From the NCBI GenBank assembly GCA_016297165.1, contig JAEDHF010000106.1:1-6219 (forward strand): a stretch of DNA of 6,219 nucleotides, written 5' to 3'. The translations under genes and the position numbers were made by a program. This document shows, piece by piece, positions 1 through 4,485 of this stretch (positions are counted from its first letter, which is position 1; every line of letters begins with the position of its first letter). This DNA is from Oscillospiraceae bacterium. Lineage in GTDB: Bacteria > Bacillota > Clostridia > Oscillospirales > Ruminococcaceae. The notes below the pieces were generated by a model. The model saw only the letters and a program-made list of their open reading frames with translations, was not told where the DNA came from and ran no database searches.

Positions 1-544
1 CTCTTGCGCCCTCGGGAGTGGATTTTATCATCATAGGAGTTTCTATCTCGATAAAACCGTTGTCGTAGAAGTATTCTCTTGCGATTCTTGCTATCTTATG
101 GCGCATCATAATGTTGTCCTGAAGCTTTTTGCGTCTTAAATCGAGATAGCGGTACTTAAGTCTTAATTCCTCGTTAACCTTTGTTTCATTGGTAATTTCG
201 AAGGGAGGAGTCTGCGCCTTAGAGAGAATGCGAAGGTCGGAAACGAGAATTTCAACGTCGCCTGTCTTTATTTCGCTGTTAACGCTTTCTCTCTTTCTTA
301 AAATGCCCTTAGCCATAAGAACATATTCACTCTTAACGGACTTTGCCTTTGCAAAGATTTCCTTATCGGTTGTATCGTCGAATACGAGCTGAACGATACC
401 TGTTCTGTCCCTTAAATCTATGAATATGAGGCTGCCCTTGTCACGGATACGCTGTGTAAAGCCGCCGACAACTACCTCGCTTCCTATTCCTTCTACCTCG
501 CCGCAGTAATGGGTTCTTTTAAGCCCCTTCATCAAGTCTGCCAT
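1..544 (-). CDS. aspS: Aspartyl-tRNA synthetase, N-terminal 181 codons (gene runs off the left edge)
   Basis: Class II aminoacyl-tRNA synthetase that charges tRNA-Asp with aspartate in the cytoplasm. The translated minus strand begins MADLMKGLKRTHYCGE, a typical bacterial AspRS start. Residues about 10-105 form the OB-fold anticodon-binding domain, with QRIRDKG (31-37) and the strongly conserved FIDLRDRTGIVQ (41-52). The linker contains YRYLDLRR (131-138), and the catalytic domain opens with the motif 1 region GFIEIETP (163-170) and STPEGAR (175-181). The next base agrees with the expected Asp codon. Motifs 2 and 3 and the bacterial GAD insertion lie outside the window. A second Met at codon 5 is possible as a start, but the Shine-Dalgarno site at 554-561 sits 9 bases before the first ATG and favours it. 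The gene is divergent from phoH and has its own promoter. The leader is too short for the T-box control seen on many Gram-positive synthetase genes. Confidence 0.97.
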   Translation of the reverse strand, partial: MADLMKGLKRTHYCGEVEGIGSEVVVGGFTQRIRDKGSLIFIDLRDRTGIVQLVFDDTTDKEIFAKAKSVKSEYVLMAKGILRKRESVNSEIKTGDVEILVSDLRILSKAQTPPFEITNETKVNEELRLKYRYLDLRRKKLQDNIMMRHKIARIAREYFYDNGFIEIETPMMIKSTPEGAR

Positions 545-553
545 TTTTAACAA

Positions 554-561
554 TCCTTTCT
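554..561 (-). promoter_or_regulatory. Ribosome binding site of aspS
   Basis: On the minus strand this reads AGAAAGGA, complementary to the UCCUUUCU end of Gram-positive 16S rRNA, with a 9-base spacer to the ATG at 544-542. It supports that ATG over the in-frame Met at codon 5. Confidence 0.8.
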
Positions 562-567
562 TTATTT

Positions 568-583
568 ATGCAGTATTCTGCAT
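568..583 (-). promoter_or_regulatory. Small hairpin in the aspS 5' leader, overlapping a 5-codon mini-ORF
   Basis: The inverted repeat ATGCAG / CTGCAT (6-bp stem, 4-base loop) lies between the predicted aspS transcription start (about 591) and the aspS ribosome binding site. In the minus-strand transcript the same bases also form a minute reading frame, ATG CAG AAT ACT GCA TAA (583 to 566). What is seen is the symmetry and the frame. Whether the hairpin forms, is bound by a protein, or the mini-ORF is translated is unknown. A 6-bp stem of this kind could be chance in an AT-rich spacer. Confidence 0.35.
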
Positions 584-597
584 TATTTTCCGTTAGA

Positions 598-626
598 ATT
601 ATACCACACTTTTACTTCTTTTTCAA
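598..626 (-). promoter_or_regulatory. Predicted sigma-A promoter of aspS (extended -10)
   Basis: On the minus strand the -35 box is TTGAAA (626-621, five of six consensus bases), followed by a 17-bp spacer and a perfect -10 box TATAAT (603-598) preceded by TGG, giving an extended -10 (TGnTATAAT). The predicted start is near 591, so the untranslated leader is about 47 bases. This is the best-scoring promoter by eye in the window. Confidence 0.75.
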
Positions 627-634
627 TAGGCGAT

Positions 635-643
635 AAAAATTTT
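635..643. promoter_or_regulatory. A5T4 tract between the divergent promoters, possible shared UP-like element
   Basis: AAAAATTTT lies between the two divergent -35 boxes. Using the predicted starts, it falls at about -44 to -52 of the aspS promoter and -46 to -54 of the phoH promoter. This is the zone where the RNA polymerase alpha C-terminal domains contact AT-rich UP elements. The position is seen in the sequence; the function is inferred and could simply reflect AT-rich intergenic composition. Confidence 0.3.
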
Positions 644-653
644 CTGAAACTAC

Positions 654-682
654 TTTATTTTCTATAGAAAATATGATATAAT
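654..682 (+). promoter_or_regulatory. Predicted sigma-A promoter of the phoH operon (extended -10)
   Basis: A perfect -10 box TATAAT at 677-682 is preceded by TGA, forming an extended -10. The matching -35 position 17 bp upstream (654-659) is TTTATT, a poor match to TTGACA. The promoter therefore probably depends on the extended -10 or on an activator. The predicted start is near 689, giving a leader of about 32 bases before the phoH ATG at 721. No other credible promoter is seen before recO, so this one probably drives at least phoH to recO. Confidence 0.65.
656..673. promoter_or_regulatory. Perfect 18-bp palindrome, candidate operator in the phoH promoter spacer
   Basis: TATTTTCTATAGAAAATA is self-complementary over all 18 bases with no central spacer. 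It fills the spacer of the phoH promoter, overlapping the end of the -35 position and ending one base before the extended -10 TG at 674. A dimeric repressor bound here would cover the polymerase site. I do not recognise it as the site of a named regulator; it does not match the LexA, PerR/Fur or CtsR consensus as I know them. It could also be a chance palindrome in AT-rich DNA. Confidence 0.4.
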
Positions 683-720
683 CTTATATATATGCATTTT
701 GAAAGGAATTCAAAAGATAA

Positions 721-1686
721 ATGACTGAGCTTAAAATAGAACTTGATAACCTCGATTATCTCCACGCTCTTTTCGGGGATTTCGACTGCAATATAACCCT
801 TATCCAGAAGGAATACGGCGTTTCGGTTTTCAGCCGTGACGGCGCAGTTAAGATAATCGGTCCCGAGGACCGTGCAGTATGCGCAAAAAAAGCGGTTGAG
901 GGCTTAATCGGGCTTATCGAAAAGGGAGAAGCCATAACCGACCAGAGCGTAAGATATGTTATAAGCCTTGTGAATGAGGGGGCTGAATCCGACGTTTCCT
1001 CTCTCGGCGGAGATACGGTGTGCGTTACCTTTACGGGAAAGCCCGTTAAGGCGAAAACCCTCGGACAGAAGAAATATATCGAAAGTATAAAGAATAATAC
1101 CATTGTTTTCGGCGTAGGTCCGGCAGGAACAGGAAAAACCTATCTTGCGGTAGCTATGGCGGTTAAGGCCTTCAAGGCTCACGAAATAAATAGAATTATC
1201 CTTACCCGTCCCGCCGTTGAGGCAGGGGAGAAGCTTGGCTTCCTGCCCGGAGATTTACAGAATAAGGTTGACCCCTATTTAAGACCTCTTTACGACGCTC
1301 TTTTCGATATGATGGGCGCAGAAAGCTATCAGCGCAATCTCGAACGAAACATTATTGAGGTCGCCCCTCTCGCCTATATGAGAGGACGAACCCTCGACGA
1401 CAGCTTTATTATTCTCGACGAGGCGCAGAACACCACTCCCGAACAGATGAAAATGTTCCTGACCCGTCTCGGCTTCAACAGTAAAATGGTGATTACGGGC
1501 GACGTGACCCAGATCGACCTTCCCGATTCGAAGCGCTCGGGTCTTGTCGAAGCGACGAAGATACTTAAGAATATCGATGATATTGCTATTACGAGATTCT
1601 CCGAAAAGGACGTTGTAAGACACAGAATTGTCCAGGATATCGTAAGAGCTTATGAAAAATACAATGAAATGAAAGCGTCAAAATAA
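721..1686 (+). CDS. phoH: PhoH-like ATPase (PhoH/YbeZ family)
   Basis: Cytoplasmic P-loop ATPase of the PhoH/YbeZ family, 321 residues, normal for the family. It is related to the N-terminal helicase core and is linked to RNA metabolism together with YbeY. The N-terminal region (about 1-80) is a small KH-like segment. The ATPase core shows Walker A GPAGTGKT (133-140), the family block TRPAVEAGEKLGFLPGD (162-178), RGRTL (221-225), Walker B FIILDEAQN (229-237), a sensor-like TGDVTQ (259-264) and RHRIVQDIV (300-308). An in-frame TAA directly precedes the ATG, so no longer start exists. The Shine-Dalgarno GAAAGGA (701-707) lies 13 bases upstream, rather far. It is first in the block, and the adjacent ybeY matches the ybeZ-ybeY pairing known from many bacteria. 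Despite the name, a phosphate-starvation role is not established here. Confidence 0.96.
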   Translation: MTELKIELDNLDYLHALFGDFDCNITLIQKEYGVSVFSRDGAVKIIGPEDRAVCAKKAVEGLIGLIEKGEAITDQSVRYVISLVNEGAESDVSSLGGDTVCVTFTGKPVKAKTLGQKKYIESIKNNTIVFGVGPAGTGKTYLAVAMAVKAFKAHEINRIILTRPAVEAGEKLGFLPGDLQNKVDPYLRPLYDALFDMMGAESYQRNLERNIIEVAPLAYMRGRTLDDSFIILDEAQNTTPEQMKMFLTRLGFNSKMVITGDVTQIDLPDSKRSGLVEATKILKNIDDIAITRFSEKDVVRHRIVQDIVRAYEKYNEMKASK

Positions 1687-1697
1687 CGCAAAGAAGT

Positions 1698-1704
1698 GAA
1701 AGGA
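1698..1704 (+). promoter_or_regulatory. Ribosome binding site deciding the ybeY start
   Basis: GAAAGGA ends 9 bases before the ATG at 1714. The upstream in-frame GTG at 1696 overlaps this site itself and has no ribosome binding site of its own, so 1714 is the better start. Confidence 0.8.
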
Positions 1705-1713
1705 AATGATATT

Positions 1714-2244
1714 ATGCTAAAGATTAAGATTTATGGAAGTAACAGACAGAATGTTGTTCCTGTTACAAAGGAATTAAGAACACTTATCAAGAAATGCTGC
1801 ATAGCAACTCTCTATGAGGAGGGCTATAACGGCGGCTACGAGGTTTCGATTACCTTTACCGATAACTACGGTATTAAGGTAATTAACCGTGAATACAGGA
1901 ATATCGACAGCGCTACAGACGTTCTTTCCTTCCCTATGACAGGCGAGGGAGAGGATTTTACCGTAAATCCCGTAAACGGCTGTATGATGCTGGGCGATAT
2001 AGTACTGTCTCTTGAAAAGGCACAGTCCCAGGCGGAGGAATTCGGCCACAGCTTCCAGCGTGAGGTAGCCTTCCTGACCGTTCATTCCATGCTTCATCTT
2101 TTAGGCTACGACCATGTAACAAGCGAAGAGGACGAAGCGGTTATGTTCGGGAAGCAGGATATTATTCTTGACGCTATGGGCATTATGAGGCAGAATAAGA
2201 ATTTAGAGGCAGCGGAGGAAGCTGAAGAAAAGGAAGATGAGTAA
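1714..2244 (+). CDS. ybeY: YbeY endoribonuclease (rRNA maturation factor)
   Basis: Single-domain metal-dependent endoribonuclease needed for 16S rRNA 3'-end maturation and 70S quality control. From the ATG at 1714 the product has 176 residues. The zinc motif HxxxHxxGxDH is intact, with H124, H128 and H134 in HSMLHLLGYDH. Upstream lie the conserved NREYR (58-62, including the family's invariant Arg) and TDVLSFP (68-74), then LGDIVLS (93-99). The frame also opens at a GTG 18 bases upstream (1696), but the ribosome binding site placement favours 1714. The C-terminus is a very acidic tail (about 165-176, mostly Glu) beyond the catalytic fold, and its codons also contain the dgkA ribosome binding site. 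It follows phoH after 27 bases and overlaps dgkA by 8, indicating co-transcription. PhoH/YbeZ and Era are known functional partners, and both are encoded in this block. Confidence 0.96.
   Translation: MLKIKIYGSNRQNVVPVTKELRTLIKKCCIATLYEEGYNGGYEVSITFTDNYGIKVINREYRNIDSATDVLSFPMTGEGEDFTVNPVNGCMMLGDIVLSLEKAQSQAEEFGHSFQREVAFLTVHSMLHLLGYDHVTSEEDEAVMFGKQDIILDAMGIMRQNKNLEAAEEAEEKEDE
2227..2234 (+). promoter_or_regulatory. Unusually close ribosome binding site of dgkA
   Basis: GAAAAGGA lies inside the last ybeY codons and leaves only 2 bases before the dgkA ATG at 2237. A stronger GGAGGA at 2214-2219 is 17 bases away, too far. Because the two genes overlap, translation of dgkA is probably coupled to termination on ybeY. 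Confidence 0.5.
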
Positions 2245-2734
2245 GCTGAAAAAGGGTTTTCATAGCTTTTACTGCGCCTTAAGGGGCATAGCCTTCTGTA
2301 TCCGTCACGAAAGCCACATGAGAATTCATATTGTGGCGACGGTGTATGTGCTGTACTTTGCTACCTTTTATGGCTTTTCGGCAGGGGAGTATGCAGTTCT
2401 GGTGCTGACCTGTGCCTTTATTATGGCGCTTGAGCTCCTTAACACCTCCATAGAGGTGGTTATAGATAAGGTTTCGCCGAAGTATAATATTTTCGCCATG
2501 ATAGGAAAGGATATAGCGGCAGGAGCAGTATTTATGGGCTCTCTCGGTGCAGCGGCAATAGGCGTAATTATGCTCTGGAAGCCTGATGTATTCGCTGAGA
2601 TATGGCAGTATTTTACCACGGATATCGTTAAGCTTATAATACTCATAATTTCTGTGATATTATCCCTTATTTTTATATTGACTGCGAAAAAACGCCGCAC
2701 AGGCGCACAGAGACATAAGGACAAAAAGAACTGA
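2237..2734 (+). CDS. dgkA: DgkA-family lipid kinase, probably undecaprenol kinase, with an extra C-terminal membrane segment
   Basis: Integral membrane kinase of the diacylglycerol kinase/undecaprenol kinase family. In Gram-positive bacteria this family phosphorylates undecaprenol to regenerate the cell-wall lipid carrier. The signature ELLNTSIE (66-73) holds the expected catalytic Glu and Asn, and KDIAAGAV (91-98) follows. An N-terminal amphipathic helix with Arg23 and Glu25 precedes three membrane helices at about 31-48, 51-70 and 95-114. Family members usually have about 120-130 residues and end after helix 3. This one has 165: a fourth hydrophobic segment (about 131-149) is followed by a strongly basic tail (KKRR at 151-154, then RHKDKK at 159-164). 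Some clostridial homologues carry a fused PAP2 phosphatase, but no PAP2 motif is seen here. The start overlaps ybeY by 8 bases; no other plausible start exists before codon 28. True lipid preference cannot be read from sequence. Confidence 0.92.
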   Translation: MSKLKKGFHSFYCALRGIAFCIRHESHMRIHIVATVYVLYFATFYGFSAGEYAVLVLTCAFIMALELLNTSIEVVIDKVSPKYNIFAMIGKDIAAGAVFMGSLGAAAIGVIMLWKPDVFAEIWQYFTTDIVKLIILIISVILSLIFILTAKKRRTGAQRHKDKKN

Positions 2735-2751
2735 AAAAGAAAGGAAAAGAT

Positions 2752-3654
2752 ATGACAAAATCCGTTTTTGTTGCGGTTACAGGCCGTCCAAATGCAGGTA
2801 AATCCTCTCTCACAAATCTTCTTGTAGGAGAAAAGGTAGCTATAGTAAGTCCGAAGCCGCAGACTACAAGAACAAGAATAAACGGCGTTCTTACGAAGGG
2901 CGAAACCCAGTTCGTGTTCATAGATACCCCCGGTATGCACAAGCCTAAAACAAAGCTTTCACAGCAGATGATAAAGTCTATAGACAACAGCATAGCCGAC
3001 GTTGAGGTTTCCCTTCTTCTTGTTGACGCAACGAAAAAGCCCTCTGCTATTGAGGAAAGGCTTATTGAAGGCTTTAAGGCGAAGAAAAGCGATGTAATCC
3101 TTCTTATTAACAAGGTTGACCTTATAAAGGAAAAGTCGGATTTACTGAAAATTATAAGCGAATATTCCGAAATGTACGACTTTAAGGAGATTATCCCTAT
3201 AAGCGTAGTGAAAAGGGATAACACCGACCTTATTATTCCTATTGTGGAGAAGTACGCCGTTGAATCCCCCCATTTCTTCGACGACGATTTACCTACGGAC
3301 CAGCCCGAAAAGATATGGCTTGCTGAAATTGTCCGTGAAAAAATACTCAATACCATGTATGACGAAATACCCCACGGTACCGCTGTACAGATTGAATCCC
3401 TCGAATATTCAAAGACTAATAAGGGGCAGGATATCGTAGATATCGGAGTAGTTATTATCTGCGAAAGACAGACTCATAAGGGTATGATTATCGGAAAACA
3501 GGGCTCTATGCTTAAGAAGATAGGACAGATTGCCCGTGAAGAAATGGAAGAGTATTTCGGTATGAAGGTTAATATGAAAATCTGGGTTAAGGTTAAGGAC
3601 GACTGGCGCAACAGCGACGTTCTAATTACCGATTTCGGTCTTAACGCCGAATAA
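2752..3654 (+). CDS. era: Era GTPase (30S ribosomal subunit assembly)
   Basis: Ras-like GTPase that binds the 3' end of 16S rRNA during late 30S assembly, in the cytoplasm and partly at the membrane. Its 300 residues are the normal length. The GTPase domain shows G1 GRPNAGKS (11-18), the G2 region PKPQTTR (35-41), G3 DTPG (58-61) and G4 NKVD (120-123). The G5 loop reads ISVVKRDN (150-157), where Ser-Ala is usual. The C-terminal type II KH domain has the GxxG loop IIGKQG (246-251) and ends in the family's WRNSDVLITDFG (285-296). Start: ATG at 2752 with GAAAGGA (2739-2745) 6 bases upstream, 17 bases after the dgkA stop. In Bacillus a cytidine deaminase gene, cdd, sits between dgkA and era; it is absent here. 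All parts look intact. Confidence 0.98.
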   Translation: MTKSVFVAVTGRPNAGKSSLTNLLVGEKVAIVSPKPQTTRTRINGVLTKGETQFVFIDTPGMHKPKTKLSQQMIKSIDNSIADVEVSLLLVDATKKPSAIEERLIEGFKAKKSDVILLINKVDLIKEKSDLLKIISEYSEMYDFKEIIPISVVKRDNTDLIIPIVEKYAVESPHFFDDDLPTDQPEKIWLAEIVREKILNTMYDEIPHGTAVQIESLEYSKTNKGQDIVDIGVVIICERQTHKGMIIGKQGSMLKKIGQIAREEMEEYFGMKVNMKIWVKVKDDWRNSDVLITDFGLNAE

Positions 3655-3684
3655 TGTTCGTAGTTACAAGGAAAGGGAACGATT

Positions 3685-4440
3685 ATGCTCACCACCGTTG
3701 AGGGTATAGTTATCGGCAGCCGCATTATCGGCGATAATAACTGCTTTATTGATATACTTACCGATGAATACGGAGTTATCGAGGCTACTGCCCACGGGGT
3801 TAAGAAGCTTACAGGAAAGAACTCCGCCGCTTGTTCTCTTTTTGCTTATTCGAAGTTCTGCCTTGCTAAAAAAGGGACAAGATATACCGTTAACAGCGCC
3901 GAGCCGAAGCTTAGCTTTCACGGCATTTCCACAGATATAGAGTATCTTGCTCTTGCCGCTTATTTTTCCGAGGTAATTAAGGATACGGTGGCTTCGGAAC
4001 AGCCTGCCCCGGGGTTTCTCCGCTTTATGGCGATAACCCTTTATGAGCTTGATAAAAAGCGTATTCCTATAGAGAGGATAAAGGCGGTTTTTGAGCTTCG
4101 TACAGCCTCAATGCTTGGCTTTACTCCCGACCTGCGAGCCTGTCGCTACTGTATCTGCTATGAGAGTGAACAAATGTATCTCGATTACAGGGACGGGTCA
4201 GTATTCTGCGGAGACTGCGCATCGGAGAACGACGATATTTCTCCGGATATAGCGGAGCTTTCTCCGAAAATGCTTTATATGATGAGATATATCGTATATT
4301 CCCCCTTGGACAGGATTTATCGTTCCTGCCCTGATGGACTTGATATACGCTATCTTGGAGAAATAACCGAAAAATACCTTCTGAACCACCTTGACAGAGG
4401 CTTCGGAAGGCTCGATTATTATAAAAGAGTAAAACTTTAA
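3685..4440 (+). CDS. recO: DNA repair protein RecO
   Basis: Recombination mediator that, with RecR and RecF, loads RecA onto SSB-coated single-stranded DNA and anneals strands in gap repair. It has 251 residues, normal for the family. The N-terminal OB fold (about 1-80) opens with TTVEGIVIGSR and includes the ILTDEYG and ATAHGVKK segments typical of RecO. A helical domain follows with FELRTASMLGFTPDL (136-150). The zinc finger is complete: C153-x2-C156 and C175-x2-C178. The start ATG has GAAAGGG (3671-3677) 7 bases upstream and lies 30 bases after the era stop. No promoter or terminator is seen in that gap, so it is most likely co-transcribed with era, as in Bacillus. Confidence 0.95.
   Translation: MLTTVEGIVIGSRIIGDNNCFIDILTDEYGVIEATAHGVKKLTGKNSAACSLFAYSKFCLAKKGTRYTVNSAEPKLSFHGISTDIEYLALAAYFSEVIKDTVASEQPAPGFLRFMAITLYELDKKRIPIERIKAVFELRTASMLGFTPDLRACRYCICYESEQMYLDYRDGSVFCGDCASENDDISPDIAELSPKMLYMMRYIVYSPLDRIYRSCPDGLDIRYLGEITEKYLLNHLDRGFGRLDYYKRVKL
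4391..4419 (+). promoter_or_regulatory. Weak candidate promoter before mutS2
   Basis: A perfect -35 box TTGACA (4391-4396) lies in the last codons of recO and is followed after 17 bp by GATTAT (four of six -10 bases). A separate TATAAT at 4447-4452 in the gap has no recognisable -35 box. Either could give mutS2 some independent transcription, but read-through from recO is equally plausible. The TTGACA may be only a His-Leu-Asp-Arg coding coincidence. Confidence 0.25.
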
Positions 4441-4473
4441 TATTCATATAATATTGATATATAAACCTATAAA

Positions 4474-4479
4474 AAGGAG
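4474..4479 (+). promoter_or_regulatory. Ribosome binding site of mutS2
   Basis: AAGGAG with a 6-base spacer to the ATG at 4486. It is the only site in the window of the classical AGGAG type; the others use the GAAAGGA core. Confidence 0.8.
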
Positions 4480-4485
4480 CAGAAA

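Noticed and set aside
189..392. Plus-strand open frame opposite aspS
   Set aside because: It is antisense to the conserved OB-fold and linker of AspRS and shows no protein family features.
545..597. T-box riboswitch before aspS
   Set aside because: The predicted leader is only about 47 bases, far too short for a T-box, and shows no T-box sequence or terminator.
756..1623. Minus-strand open frames opposite phoH
   Set aside because: Same reason: phoH has all its motifs in frame across this stretch, and the antisense products resemble nothing known.
1696..1713. GTG start giving a 182-residue YbeY
   Set aside because: The GTG lies on the ribosome binding site itself. The ATG at 1714 has correct spacing and gives the normal YbeY N-terminus.
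2368..3356. Long minus-strand open frames opposite dgkA and era
   Set aside because: They have no recognisable domain, lie opposite genes with strong family motifs, and are explained by the codon pattern of the real genes.
4441..4485. Transcription terminator between recO and mutS2
   Set aside because: The gap is AT-rich but has no GC-rich stem followed by a T run.
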